Assembly: GCF_022201045.2 (NCBI RefSeq)
Contig: NC_068561.1
Location: 18,974,501-19,038,500 of the forward strand
Direction: 5' to 3'
DNA from: Citrus sinensis
Taxonomy: Eukaryota > Streptophyta > Magnoliopsida > Sapindales > Rutaceae
Length of the DNA: 64,000 nucleotides
Position 1 is the first letter of the stretch, and every line of letters begins with the position of its first letter. Of this stretch, positions 1 through 11,301 are shown piece after piece. Position numbers and translations under genes: made by a program. The notes under the pieces are model-generated. The model worked only from the letters and a program-made list of their open reading frames with translations, was not told the DNA's origin and did no database searches.

Positions 1-388
1 TGCTGAATTATGGGGTTTGTTTCAAGGTCTTCATCTTGCGTGGGATCGGGGTATCCGGTACTTGGTGGCAGAGGTGGACAGCCAATGTATCTTTCAACTT
101 ATCTCTTCCACAAGAACATAGCCTAATGCACATCTTTCACTTATCAATGCCATCAAGGAGTTGATGAATAGAGATTGGCAAATTACAATAAAGCATATAT
201 ATTGGGAAGCTAATTTTGCTACTGATTTCATGGCCAAGTTGGCAGGATCTTTACCTCTCAGTTTTCATGATTTTGATAACCCATCAAAGGGTATTGGATA
301 TTGGTTACGTAATGATATGTATGGGAATACTATTCCCCGCTCTGTTTTGTCCTAATCTTTATTAGGCTCCATTGTATCAAAAAAAATA
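1..388 (+). pseudogene. 3' end of a LINE (RNase H-like domain), decayed
   Basis: Reading from base 2, this stretch encodes the second half of an RNase H-like domain of the type found at the C-terminus of plant LINE polyproteins. AELWGLFQGLHLAW, the VAEVDSQ acidic strand and HIYWEANFATDFMAKLA near the end are all recognisable. A TAG stop at 119-121 breaks the frame, which then stays open to the natural-looking stop at 353-355. A short A-rich run follows at about 380-388, as expected for a LINE 3' end. The rest of the element lies outside the window. It is a dead fragment, not a gene. No target duplication can be tested because the 5' end is missing. Confidence 0.75.
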
Positions 389-3347
389 ATTGTATGTTAC
401 TTGCTAGTTAAGTGAAAGGTTCAAGTTAGTAGTACTTGAAGGCACAAGCACGTAAACACATGTCTTAAATTCTTATTCAACGGTGATATCTTATTATTTG
501 TGAAACTAATATTGTATATTGTAAAATCCGAAAAAGGAAAAAAAATTGTATGCTGAGTGAAAAAGTATTATCTATTGATAACTTGTTTGGCATTTTGTGT
601 ATGGAGAGTGGCACTAATTTAGTTCCTCTTCAATTTTGATTTTTCCACTTTAGCTTTTAATAGATTATTAATGATGTTTAAACATTTATTAACCAAATAC
701 AATTTTGAAGGGTAAAAGGTTGCATTTTAACAAATATATTAACTAGTTTTAATTTACAGAAGTTTCGGCTAATTAATTTGCATATGAAAATCGTTCATTT
801 ATTCTTGAGAAGTGTAATTTTCTACCGTTGTTTTTAACACCAAAATGAAACGAGGTATTAAAAATCTAATTATTAAGGACTAATGTGGTAAAAATAAAGT
901 TTAGCATAGATGAAAAATATCACTTCTTTTGTTTATAAGTTGACGTTTCTCCTCTCTCTTTAATTATATATATACAGAATCAATTTTTTTGTGGTAACAT
1001 CTGAAGCCTTATTTGACATGAATCATTTCATATCCGACATTAAAATGTAAGTATGTAACATAAAAGAATATTTTTTTAGTTCTTATAGCCTTTATATGAA
1101 TCTAATGTGATGTATATCTCATAAGGGAGGAATAATTTTGCATATTAGCAAGTTACTATTATTCTTTAACAGTAAATTTTAAACGTTAAAATTTTTAAGT
1201 TAGAAACGTAATGGGTAATTTAAAAATTAAAAAAATAAATGGTAAAAGTGAGAAATTAAAAAATTAATTGCGTTTAAGGATTTTATTCAAAATTTCTTAT
1301 GAATATTATCAGTTAAATCAAATATATTCATTTTCCGGATTGTAGAAAATACAGTATATGTACAACATCTGTTATACATTTATTAAAATTTACTTAACGA
1401 CTATAATATAAGAAGCGAAGTAGTTGTGGCAATATAATTATATATCTATCATTAATGTATTAATATAAGAAAGAAAGTATTTTGAATGAATTGCAAGTTT
1501 ATTAACAAAAGTACAAAACGATAATGTGTATAGTATAAGTGAAACAAGAAACAAAGGAAGGGAAGCCTCTAGTAAAAGCATCATCCTAAAGTTATCATGT
1601 CACACTTAAATTAAACTAATTACAATAATACTATGTTTACTAAGTTTAGATATTTAGTTGGGATACTCACTGATGTGTCACCAATAATTTAATATCATAT
1701 GTATGATATTAATTGATTTTATTATTAATTATTAACAAATTATTTTACAATCTACTTAACGGATGATGTGCAACGCCATTAGGGGCTCATTTAGGATTAC
1801 TTTTGCGATGCTCAAAAGTGATTGAAAAGGTAAAAGATAATTTTAATGTATGATAGATTTTTCTAAAATTACTTTTGGCAAAAAGATGGGACTATTTGAA
1901 CCTGTAAAAATACTCTTTAAACCCAATTTCAAATAAATAAATAAATATATATATATATATATATTATAACAAAACCCTTTTATTAAATTACTATAAAAGA
2001 CATGATATTTATGCACATTTATCATGAATAAAAAAATATCTTTTAAATCTAAAAAAGATTAGCAGCTCATATAAACATATACGTTAGAATTTAATTAATG
2101 GAAATCAACCTACTTTATCATGCAATCATTCATATTTCAAAGAGAGACCCAAAAAAAAAAATTCAGAATCCCAAATGAAGAGAATTTTATGTTTAAAAAA
2201 TAATAATTTGATCTTAGAGACAATCGTGGGAAGTAAAACATTTGTTTTAAAAAAAAAATCGACTTTAAATTTAAAAACCAAAGATCAATTGTGGAACTTT
2301 TCTTCATTAATAAAATATTTCTTACTTTCTAAAGTGTAAGTGGTTGTCGTTATTAAGATTTCATCGGATAATTTTGGTAAGATTGGAATTTGTGAAAAGA
2401 AAATGAAGAAAGATTAAATTTGGTATTTCTGAAAAAAGATTTTATTGTTGTTAATAGAGAAGAAGAAAAAGATGGCAGTGTAAATGGGCATTTATAAAGC
2501 ATTATTAAAACGAAAAAAAATGATTTTTAATTAAGGCTAATTTAAGGATTATAGGAGATTTATAGAGTTAAAATTTAAATGAATTATTTTTTTGTCATGG
2601 GTGCATAGAGTAAACATGTTTAGAGAGAAATTTGTTGGGTTCATATAGTCTCATCCTTGACAAAATTAGCCAATTTTGATTTTGAGAATAACTTTTATAC
2701 TAGAATTTTAAAGTACGGAAAAATTTGGAAAAATACATAAACTGTGTGGTTTCATCACTTTAAGTTTTAAATTTTTAAAACCTTAGGGTTTTAAAGTTTT
2801 CCTAAACTTTTCCTGCATTTTAAGATCTCGGATAAAAAAATTATTATATATATATCTTTATTATTTAGGAAATAAAATCATTAACCATAAAGAAATTATT
2901 ATTATTATTATTACTAATTGTATTGATATAATAAAATAAAAATATAAAATATTTATTTTAGTTATCAATTTTATTTGTACACAATAAAAAAATATTTCAT
3001 ATGCAAGTTTATAAATGTTTAAATATATTTTATTGAACATAATGTCCAATTCAATTATTTACATTTTTACATTAGTTTAACAGTAGCATGTACCAAATAC
3101 ATAAAATTACTTTTAAAACTCACAATATTTTTAAAAATAAAATTTATCAAACATTTAATTAATTATCTTCATAACTGATTATTTCTACATCACAGTTAAC
3201 ATTAATTATTTAAAATGTGTAATATTATGAAATTAGCCCTAAGTATCACTGTGGAATATTCAAAGTGTGCAACTATATCATCACTCAACTAATTAATGAT
3301 TAGGTGAAACACAGTTTTTATCAACTTTTTGTAAAGAAAAATACTTG

Positions 3348-3475
3348 GTGTAGAGAAACACGAGAGAAAGACGAAAGAAACAATGAAATAATGGGTAGAG
3401 AGAGAGTGAGTGGGTAGAGAGAGAAAAAGTAAAATTCTCTCGTCTTTTTCTCGTGCTTCTCTCTCTCTAGCACTA
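3348..3475. repeat. Purine/pyrimidine inverted repeat (potential hairpin)
   Basis: A purine-rich arm at about 3348-3378 (GTAGAGAAACACGAGAGAAA core) is mirrored by a pyrimidine-rich arm at about 3435-3474, whose reverse complement has GAGAAGCACGAGAAAAAGAC. About 55 bases of GA-rich loop lie between. The arms are imperfect. It may be a foldback remnant or simply opposed GA/CT tracts. Confidence 0.4.
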
Positions 3476-3948
3476 CTCTTTTGTAATTTCGAAGCTTCTC
3501 ATGCTAAGAGAATTTTCTTAGAATCTTAACATGAATAGAGTTTTCATGTGAAAATCATTGGTTGATTTATTATTAATAAGTCAACTAAGCTTGCATAAAT
3601 CTCGCTTGTCCCATCTTCAAAAAAGATTTCTTCCGAATTTTAGGACTAGTCAAAATCGCACGATCTTGCTATCACAAATTACGAAATACAGCTAGATTTA
3701 TTTAATTTTCTTTTAATTATCTCAAGTGCATTCATTTTTGATATTTCTAATTTAGCACTGTCAGTGACAGAAGCAGTATCTGTTAGATTCAACAGATGTG
3801 GATAACTATATTAAAATGCAATGTATACATGATTTGTAGATCTTGTTATGGATTTAATTTCAATTGATTTTATTTAAATAATCATATGAATTCAGTCCTT
3901 AAAGAAATAGGGTTAAAAAATTAATTTAAATTTTACATGCTTTCTAAC

Positions 3949-3951
<3 letters not shown>

Positions 3952-3986
<35 letters not shown>
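3952..3986. repeat. (AT)n microsatellite
   Basis: An uninterrupted TA dinucleotide run of about 35 bases. Confidence 0.95.
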
Positions 3987-3989
<3 letters not shown>

Positions 3990-4538
3990 AATTAAATATA
4001 AGTTGTGTCAAGTGTTAAAGTGAAGTAAATCCATTTTCATCATTCCGGCATTTGAAGTAAAAGACCGTAAAGCCATCACTATGCAAACAAAGTAATCAAA
4101 AAACTAAAATAGTTTCCCTTATTAATGATGTGTCCACGATTGCAAAAAATTTTCCTCAATAATTGAACCAAAAAAGGAAAATAATTGATTTGCAAGTAAA
4201 GGTGCCCTCGCAGGCCCGCCCCTTGAAATTCTAATGCAGAAGTTACAACTATTACATTTGGTAATTGAGTTTATTAATGAAAGAAATTACGTTTCAGACT
4301 GCAAATAATTCACTTAATTATCCCAATAACTCATTAGTGTTATTATAATAATCAATCGAATGTTCTTAGTATCATAATGAATCCCATGTTTCAAGCATGA
4401 ATGAAAAAACAAATGGGAGTGTCTATGTCTACATCTCCGTTCAATGGTGAGCTGGCTTGGGTTGTCCTTTGGGCCCTAATGTCAACAAATCAACAAACAG
4501 TTAAAAAATTAAAATGATCCCAAATTCATAACTCTCTC

Positions 4539-4545
4539 TATAAAA
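4539..4545 (+). promoter_or_regulatory. TATA box of first HyPRP gene
   Basis: TATAAAA lies 79 bases upstream of the ATG, followed by AGGGCATTCATTCA. The same TATA-to-GGGCATTCATTC arrangement occurs upstream of the next two paralogues, so this is the conserved core promoter of the cluster. Confidence 0.75.
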
Positions 4546-4623
4546 GGGCATTCATTCAATAGGGAATGCATTCCCAACTTAGCAAGCCAAGCTCTTTAGA
4601 GAGTTCTATAAAAAAATTTCATC

Positions 4624-5268
4624 ATGGGAAAATATCAATTAGCAAGTTCCTTTATTCTACTCTTGAACTTGGGCACTTTGCTTACATCTCTAGCTTGTGA
4701 CTGCTCAAATAACCCTCCTCCTCCCCCTGCTTCTAAGACACCAAACTGTCCCCCACCGCCTTCTTCACCGAGCCCTAAAACGCCACCACCTCCTCCTCCG
4801 TTTGTGAAATCGCCACCACCACCACCTCCGGTCGTGAAGTCGGCCCCTCCACCTCCTCCTCCAGTTGCAAAGTCACCACCACCTCCTCCACCGGTTGTCA
4901 AGTCACCACCACCACCGATTGTAAAGCCGCCACCGCCTAATGGACCAAGCCCTAAGTCACCACCGCCACCTAGTGTGAGATACCCACCGCCACCAAAACA
5001 ACAAACTTGCCCCATTGATGCTCTCAAACTCGGTGCATGTGTTGATGTTTTAGGTGGGTTAATTCACATTGGTCTTGGTGACAGTGCTAAGGAGAAATGC
5101 TGCCCATTGCTGCAAGGGCTAGCAGATTTGGATGCTGCAGTATGTCTTTGCACTGCCATTAGACTTAAGGCTCTGAATCTCATTAATCTTCTCGTGCCCA
5201 TCTCTCTACAAGTACTTGTCAACGACTGTGGCAAATATCCGCCCGCAGGATTTCAGTGTCCTGCTTAA
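4624..5268 (+). CDS. Hybrid proline-rich protein (HyPRP), long proline form
   Basis: This is a 214-residue secreted cell-wall protein in one exon. An N-terminal signal peptide (residues 1-25, hydrophobic FILLLNLGTLL, cleavage probably after SLA) is followed by a proline-rich region (about 28-128) built from PPPPPVVKSP-like units. The C-terminal eight-cysteine domain (about 130-214) shows the C...C...CC...CLC...C...C pattern of DC2.15/14-kDa proline-rich proteins, of the hydrophobic-seed/lipid-transfer-like fold. Family members link cell wall and plasma membrane and are often regulated by development or stress. The cysteine domain closely matches the paralogues at 8506 and 10123, but the proline region is roughly 75 residues longer. 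The ATG at 4624 is the first after the TATA box and starts the signal peptide. Confidence 0.93.
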   Translation: MGKYQLASSFILLLNLGTLLTSLACDCSNNPPPPPASKTPNCPPPPSSPSPKTPPPPPPFVKSPPPPPPVVKSAPPPPPPVAKSPPPPPPVVKSPPPPIVKPPPPNGPSPKSPPPPSVRYPPPPKQQTCPIDALKLGACVDVLGGLIHIGLGDSAKEKCCPLLQGLADLDAAVCLCTAIRLKALNLINLLVPISLQVLVNDCGKYPPAGFQCPA

Positions 5269-5599
5269 TTGGTGACGCCTCATGCATGCATGTTGCAACT
5301 GCGTGGAAAAGATTAATTGACCATATTATTGTTTGTTATCTTCTACCTAGTTTCGCTTTGTTCAATGATAATAATTAATGTGAGAGCTAGAAGTTCAAGC
5401 TCTTCAAGGAAAAATCCTCTAGATATATGTATTTTGTTTCTCTTGTTGCACGTCAAACCAAAATGTGCTCTGATATTATTTGTTATTTGATATACATTTA
5501 ATAAATCATATGTGTCCAAGTAAATTAAAAACTTTTCTCTATCTCCCTTCCATTCACATCAGTACATTCGCTTTTGCCTGTTATTCAAATGTTAAGGTG
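5269..5599. other. 3' flank of first HyPRP gene
   Basis: Downstream non-coding sequence with AATAAT and AATGATAATAAT motifs at about 5363-5376 that could serve for polyadenylation. No other gene is visible. Confidence 0.5.
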
Positions 5600-5607
5600 G
5601 ACATATA

Positions 5608-5970
5608 TAGTGGCGGATCTAGAAAAATAATTTATCAGGGGCTTGATTATATAATAGTAAAATTTTAAAACTAAAACTTTGAATGTATAAAATATTCATT
5701 AATACATTTATAATTATTCTTGAAGTATTTTCAAGAATAGAAAAATGTTTGTGGTGATGACCTATCATTATTTTTAATTATAGTGTAGGCTTTTATAATT
5801 CTAAAAGTTAAAGTTTAAATTTTGTGAGTTTATAAATTTATAGGGTCAATTTTAATAGATTTAATGGGGGCTAATTAGAAATCTTAAATATTTTTTTCTT
5901 TTATTCCTAGATTTTTTTTTAGTTAGCGAGGGCTGTAGCCCCCACTGGTCACATACTGTATCCACCCCTA
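5608..5970. mobile_element. Non-autonomous hAT-type element (363 bp)
   Basis: The segment begins TAGTGGCGGATCTAG and ends in the inverted counterpart CTGTATCCACCCCTA, giving about 15-bp imperfect terminal inverted repeats. It is flanked on both sides by the exact 8-bp direct repeat GACATATA (5600-5607 and 5971-5978). An 8-bp target duplication and these termini fit a hAT-superfamily MITE. There is no transposase frame inside. It sits about 330 bp downstream of the first HyPRP gene. Confidence 0.8.
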
Positions 5971-7054
5971 GACATATATTCATATGCATGTTGATCAATA
6001 TATGACTTTTAACATTTTTTTTAATATTTTCGTATCATATGAGTGGTAAGAATAATTGAAAGACAATTAATTTTAAAACACGTTATATATGTATTTACAT
6101 TAAAAGAGACCTACTGTTGCGGCTACAAAAATTAAGGGTATGCACACTCATATTTGGCATAAATATTAATTGAAAGAAAATAAACAAATAAATAAATCAT
6201 ACGAACTGTATAATATTTTCATTCCACCAATACCGTATGCCACATTAGTTTGTATGTTGTAAAAAATAGTTTGTAGAAAATTTTGTAACTCTGTTGTTAC
6301 TAAAAAGGAGTTACATATGTGTGCGTTAAGATGTTCGTGCAATCGTTCGAAAAGAGGTTCCGCAATGGAGATAAAGTTGCTCGCTCTTGATGTTCTTGGG
6401 TTTCCCTTGCAGTTGTAATGCTTAGCACAAATTATGGTTCTAGATCTCCTGTAATTTGTTTTCTTGTTTGTTTGTTTTTCTTTTTCTTTTTTTATGGTGT
6501 TGTAATCTTTTCCTTTTAGGAACGCCTTCCCCTAACTTGATTTACGTTATTCATTTTTCAGTTTATATTTGCGAATTCTCTCGCCTTGTGGAAATCCCTT
6601 ATCAAAAAATGTCTATCATGCAAGAATGTTGATATGGTTTAGGTAGAGTATAAAAAATTTATTTCTTCATTTTAATTTTCCTCGAAGTCGGTCACTTTAG
6701 CGTTACTCTGCCACTATATGTTATTGACTCTCAAAGGATGTCGCCACGGTCATCATCAAAGAAAATATTTACAAATAATAGTGATGAAAATAGACAATTC
6801 ACTCAATTTCTCTGAATTAAGGAAAATAAATAAATAAAATGTCTATGAAATTCCTCCATCCGCCGAAATTTACGAAAAAAGAAAATGGCCCATTCATTCT
6901 ATTTTGTACATTTGTGCAAATTGCCACTATAGGAAAAGATGTCCGAATATTGCTGAATAAATGTAAATTAAAAAAACAAAAATATCTGTGCAGAGTTTGT
7001 TAGCTTATGTGGTTTATAATAACAGAAAATTTTGACCTGCATATGAGATTTGAG

Positions 7055-7245
7055 AGGATTTTAGCATTCTTTCTCAATCGTGGGCTCAACATATAGCACT
7101 ACATGTTAAAAATATAATGCCTCAAATATCAAAACCCTGTTTTCTTGATTCTCTATGTCCTTCAAAGTTTGAAATGATTATCTCCGAATCCTTGCCGACA
7201 GGAACCCCTATGCCTGCAGTCAGTTTTGGTGACTACAGTGTCATA
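7055..7245. repeat. HyPRP upstream block, copy 1 (no gene follows)
   Basis: Shares the order ATTTTAGCATT, TATGTTAAAAA, CTCAAATATCAA, TTTCTTGATTCT and the GGAACCC...GTAGTC-like end with the blocks at 7945-8130 and 9590-9730, each of which precedes a HyPRP gene. Here no HyPRP frame follows before the next block. Confidence 0.7.
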
Positions 7246-7944
7246 ATTCTAGAATGAAGATGAAGATTTGGATCAATGCTAAACTCATATGTGCTTATCT
7301 CTTTATAATCTTGTGCTTTATGTGCATGTATAGTAAGATACAATTAAGATTTAATTAGCTTTTTAAAAGATTAACAAAAAGACTAGCTCAGTACTGAATT
7401 CAAAACCTAAAGATAAACCACCTTCTTTTGAAACCTTAGGAAGTAAAAGACTTGATAAAAATGATTGAATTATATTTTTTTTAATATCGTAATTTATTTT
7501 ATAAATAAAAAATTTTAAACATGATTATTTATCATTTATTTCCTTACAAGTCAAAACGAATGAAGTGACATGTTTCATAGTTCTAGAAATAAATGTATTT
7601 AATAGAGATAATCATGAGATATAGCATTTACTTCCCATTCAAACCTTTTTCATTAAGATAAAAACTATAAAATTTTATTTTTCTATGGAGGAAAAGAATT
7701 ATTATTATTTATTATTTCTCTCTTTATATTATTGTTATTATTATTATTATTATTGATGGAGGAAAAGAATAAAAAATAATACCCCCAAGAAAAAGGTTTC
7801 TGAATTTTGCTGGATTCCAATTTAGAAAACAAAAAAGAACAGGAAAAAAAATGTAATTTGAATACAGATGTTCAAGTTGCGTATAGTTAGTTTACAGGGC
7901 AAGAAAGAATATTTGATTTGTATATAATGAAATAGTCATTGAAT

Positions 7945-8130
7945 TTTTAGCATTATTATTTCCAATCACGCGCTCAGATAAACCACTGTATGTTAAAAAA
8001 ATACCTCTCAAATATCAAGATCCGCGATTTCTTGATTCTGTTTGTCATTGAAGTCTGTAAAGCTTATCCTCAAAATCCTTGCTGAAAGGAAGGAACCCAT
8101 AGGCCCGTAGTCTGTTTTGGCGACTGTTTA
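7945..8130. repeat. HyPRP upstream block, copy 2
   Basis: Second copy of the homologous block, about 380 bp before the HyPRP start at 8506. It marks the upstream part of the tandemly duplicated unit. Confidence 0.75.
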
Positions 8131-8329
8131 ATTATTATATTAATAACATTAGTGATCAAATTACTCTTCTTCTGTAACCTATATAATGTGAAAAAAGATA
8201 TTTATATAATTATATGTACAATGTAGAAGAAGACGTGTCATGTTAATAGAGGTTACATATGTTATGTTAGAGATTAAAAATTTTACGCTAGAGAAGCATG
8301 TAGCATGTCTATTATGAGTTGTCATGCAC

Positions 8330-8455
8330 CTCACGATCTAGATCAGTCAATAAAACCCCCCATTTGCTTATTTTAATTATCAATGATTGATTAATTCTCA
8401 CGCCCTCTTAATTTCTATATAAGAAGGGCATTCATTCACAGAACAAAATGTACAA
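8330..8455 (+). promoter_or_regulatory. Conserved proximal promoter of second HyPRP gene
   Basis: The CTCACGATCTAGA element, a TGATTGATT motif, CGCCCTCTT and a TATATAA box at 8416-8422 are laid out as in the promoter at 9950-10065. The TATA box is 84 bases before the ATG. The conservation reflects recent duplication and probably shared regulation. Confidence 0.7.
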
Positions 8456-8505
8456 GTTCCTTGATAGAGTCTAAGAGCTAGAGTAATTGCAATTTTTTCA
8501 TCATC

Positions 8506-8922
8506 ATGGCCAAATATCAGTTAGCTGGTCTCTTGATTCTCCTTTTGAACTTGGGCACTTTGCTCCCTTCTCTAGCTTCTGACTGCTCAAATCCACCAAG
8601 TGTCCCCAAAACACCTTCTTCCCCAAGCCCTAAACCAAAACCACCATCAAAGCAGCAAACTTGTCCCATTGATGCTCTCAAGCTCAGTGCATGCGTCGAC
8701 GTGCTTGGCGGTTTGATTCACGTTGGTATTGGCGGCAATCCTAAGGAGAAATGCTGCCCATTGCTGCAAGGGCTAGCAGATTTGGATGCGGCTATATGTC
8801 TTTGCACTGCCATTAGACTTAAGGCTCTGAATCTCGTCAATCTTCTTGTACCCGTCTCTCTAAACGTACTTGTCAACGATTGTGGCAAGCACGTGCCTGC
8901 TGGATTTAAGTGTCCTACCTAA
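8506..8922 (+). CDS. 14-kDa proline-rich protein DC2.15-like (HyPRP)
   Basis: This 138-residue secreted protein is encoded in one exon. The signal peptide covers residues 1-25 (LLILLLNLGTLLPSLA), then comes a short proline-rich linker (about 29-51, with SPSPKPKPPSK), then the eight-cysteine domain (about 52-138; CPIDALKLSAC, EKCCPLLQGLADLDAAICLC, NDC, KC). The fold is lipid-transfer-like, and the likely location is the cell wall or apoplast. It is very similar to the gene at 10123, pointing to recent duplication. The residue just after the signal peptide is Ser, where both paralogues have Cys (CDCS); this cysteine is outside the eight-cysteine motif. The start is fixed by the conserved TATA spacing and the signal peptide. 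Confidence 0.94.
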   Translation: MAKYQLAGLLILLLNLGTLLPSLASDCSNPPSVPKTPSSPSPKPKPPSKQQTCPIDALKLSACVDVLGGLIHVGIGGNPKEKCCPLLQGLADLDAAICLCTAIRLKALNLVNLLVPVSLNVLVNDCGKHVPAGFKCPT

Positions 8923-9589
8923 TTGTTGATGCCCATGCAAGCAGTTTCATGAAATTTAACTATTAAGATTGACGATATCATGTTACTTGTTGTTTTTGTT
9001 TTTATTATTTTAATTGTTGAAGATAATAATGTGAGAGATATATAGAAGTATAGAAATGCTTCTAGAGAAATATTTCTCCTTAGTATGTGGTTTTTACTCG
9101 ATTTGTTCCTATTATTTCATGTCAAATCAATATGTTATCATGATATTTAATGTCTGTTGGATTATAAATATTTTATAAGTTAAAAGTTTTTCTTCCGTCT
9201 CTATCATTTATATTCTCTCAATCGTCTAATTTATAATTTTTCGTTTAAAAGAGAAACAACGGTACTTATCATTACTCTAAAGAGTTTTAAGTTGGATAGA
9301 CACCAATTATATGTATGCAGCCATTGTGGAGTTAATATGTGAAAGAAATTTTCGAACGTAACATGTTTTTTATAGCGGAATAAACCTATTCAGGATATAT
9401 ATTTCCGTACAAAGTGAAAGATGAAAAGGAATAAAAAGTGTAAAAAATAGTTTATCCAAGGAAAATAGAAAAAGCAGCAAAGAGAACATATGTGGATTTC
9501 TATAATTAGGAAAAAAGAATCTGAATATAGTCTGTCAAGTTATATTTTTCAATGCAAGAAAATTGAGTTGTCTCAAGTGGAAGAGTACT

Positions 9590-9732
9590 CGAATTTTAGC
9601 ATTAATTCTCAAGTCCGATAGCGACACACACAAAGCATTAAATGTAAAAAAAAAAAGGCCACGAATATCAATATCCGTGTTTTCTTGATTCTCTTTGTCA
9701 ATGAAGTTTGAAAAGATTATCCCCACAATGAC
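9590..9732. repeat. HyPRP upstream block, copy 3
   Basis: Third copy of the duplicated upstream block (ATTTTAGCATT through TTTCTTGATTCTCTTTGTCA), preceding the HyPRP gene at 10123. It runs directly into the (AAT)n tract. Confidence 0.7.
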
Positions 9733-9733
9733 A

Positions 9734-9770
<37 letters not shown>
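9734..9770. repeat. (AAT)n microsatellite
   Basis: Twelve or so uninterrupted AAT units, in the spacer upstream of the third HyPRP gene. Confidence 0.95.
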
Positions 9771-9949
9771 TACAAAAGCACGACGACGTGTAATGCTTAA
9801 AGTTTACAGATGTTAATATTAGAGATTAAAAATTGCACTGTTTGTGCAAATGATGTGCTTATTTCAATATCTCATTCACATTATATTCAATACAAGTTTA
9901 TTGAAGCATATGTAACGCATCTATTGTGAGTTGGCCTTGTGTCATGCCC

Positions 9950-10065
9950 CTCACGATCTAGAATCCCCCAAGTTCTTAATAATTTGTGTTATCATCATGA
10001 TTGATTTATCTCTCTCGCCCTCTTCATTTCTATATAAGAAGGGCCTTCGTTCACAGAATAAAATG
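9950..10065 (+). promoter_or_regulatory. Conserved proximal promoter of third HyPRP gene
   Basis: CTCACGATCTAGA, ATGATTGATTT, CGCCCTCTTCATTTC and TATATAA (10031-10037) repeat the arrangement seen before the gene at 8506. The TATA box is 86 bases before the ATG. Confidence 0.7.
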
Positions 10066-10122
10066 AACAAGTTCTTTGTTACATTGCAGTTTAAGAGCTA
10101 GAATTTTGAAACTTTTTTCATC

Positions 10123-10539
10123 ATGGCCAAATATCAGTTAGCTGGTCTCTTGATTCTCATTTTGAACTTGGGGACTTTGCTTTCTTCTCTAGCTTGTGAC
10201 TGCTCAAATCCACCTAGTGTCCCCAAACCACCCTCTTCCCCGAGCCCTAAACCAAAACCACCATCAAAACAGCAAACTTGTCCCATTGATGCTCTCAAGC
10301 TCAGTGCATGCGTCGACGTGCTGGGCGGTTTGATTCACGTTGGTATTGGCGGCAGTCCTAAGGAGAAATGCTGCCCATTGCTGCAAGGGCTTGCAGATTT
10401 GGATGCCGCAATATGTCTTTGCACTGTCATTAGGGTTAAGGCTCTGAATATCGTCAATCTTCTTGTACCCGTCTCTCTAAACGTACTTGTTAACGATTGC
10501 GGCAAGCACGTGCCTGCTGGATTTCAATGCCCTGCCTAA
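10123..10539 (+). CDS. 14-kDa proline-rich protein DC2.15-like (HyPRP)
   Basis: A third HyPRP paralogue of 138 residues in one exon. It has a signal peptide (1-25), a short proline-rich linker with SPSPKPKPPSK, and the eight-cysteine domain from CPIDALKLSAC to QCPA. The order of cysteines is complete, with CC and CLC intact. Differences from its neighbour at 8506 are mostly conservative (for example TVIRVKALNIV against TAIRLKALNLV), so the protein looks functional. The same apoplastic or cell-wall role is expected. All three genes face the same way with their own TATA boxes, so they are separate transcription units. Confidence 0.94.
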   Translation: MAKYQLAGLLILILNLGTLLSSLACDCSNPPSVPKPPSSPSPKPKPPSKQQTCPIDALKLSACVDVLGGLIHVGIGGSPKEKCCPLLQGLADLDAAICLCTVIRVKALNIVNLLVPVSLNVLVNDCGKHVPAGFQCPA

Positions 10540-11090
10540 CTTGTGATGCCCCAGTCCCATCACCATCATGCATGCAATTTCATGAAAACCAATTAAGATT
10601 GATGAAGATGTCATTGTTGTTGCTTTCATTTTTATTCTTTATTTTTTTGTTGAAGATAATAATGTGAAAGATGGAAGTTCGAAATACTTCTAGAGAAATA
10701 TCTCTCCTTAATTAGTATGTGTTTCGTAATTGATATGTTCCTCTTCTTTCAAACCAATATGCTTTGAGATTAATTTTAGTGTTAATTTATTGGATTCTTA
10801 ATATTGTTTTTATGAGTTCAACGTTTCTCTGCTCTTTAATCTCTATCGTATGTACGTATATTAATATATACATATTATTCATCACTCAATCATCTGATTT
10901 ATAATTTACATAAGGACTCAAAAACTCATGCCTAAAGGAGGTATTTTACCATTATGCCTTTGAGTGGTTGTATATAAATTGTATATAGTTTTGCTAGTTC
11001 ATCAAGTAGTTGTAGATTTGAAATTTTTTTTTTTTTTAAATGGGGGGCTTATTTAGAAAGTCTTTGGAGCGTATATATATCTTCACATTA
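10540..11090. other. 3' flank of HyPRP gene and spacer, no gene
   Basis: Non-coding AT-rich sequence with AATAAT motifs near 10655-10665 and a poly-T run at about 11023-11036. No supported frame. Confidence 0.5.
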
Positions 11091-11094
11091 ACTT

Positions 11095-11135
11095 AAGGCC
11101 CGTGTAAATTTCCGTTGTAGACCCGGCCCAAATAG
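11095..11135 (+). promoter_or_regulatory. Site II-like elements upstream of PAC1
   Basis: AAGGCCCG (about 11095) and CCGGCCCAAAT (11123-11133; reverse strand TGGGCC) match the site II TGGGCY motif that is common upstream of plant housekeeping genes, including proteasome and ribosomal genes. No clear TATA box accompanies them. The exact transcription start is not visible. Confidence 0.5.
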
Positions 11136-11301
11136 CAAAGCAATAATAAAAAGATCTTTAAAACAATAAAATGAAAAAGAAATTTTCTTGAGAAAGAAGT
11201 CAGTGTGGCCTCTAAAGGAAGATCGTATAATAGCGAACTCACTGAGCTTTAACGAAGGGTCGAAGAGCATTACCTTTGAGTAGGCTGACAAAGAATTACA
11301 T

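Larger units (their letters stand above)
389..4500. other. AT-rich intergenic region, no gene seen
   Basis: No reading frame here resembles a known protein, and the longest frames are low-complexity. The sequence is very AT-rich, with poly-A/T runs and an (AT)n microsatellite. Some parts, such as the one near 1780-1900, read like old transposon remnants, but I could not define ends. Confidence 0.6.
5979..8300. other. Intergenic spacer of the HyPRP cluster
   Basis: No supported gene. The spacer contains two of the three HyPRP-upstream homology blocks and a TTATTA-type repeat near 7700-7755. A short stretch at about 6290-6420 is less AT-rich but has no long frame. Confidence 0.5.

Noticed and set aside
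4635..5027. 130-residue glycine-rich frame on the minus strand
   Set aside because: It is the antisense shadow of the proline-rich repeat in the HyPRP gene (CCN codons read as GGN); there is no promoter, signal or homologue.
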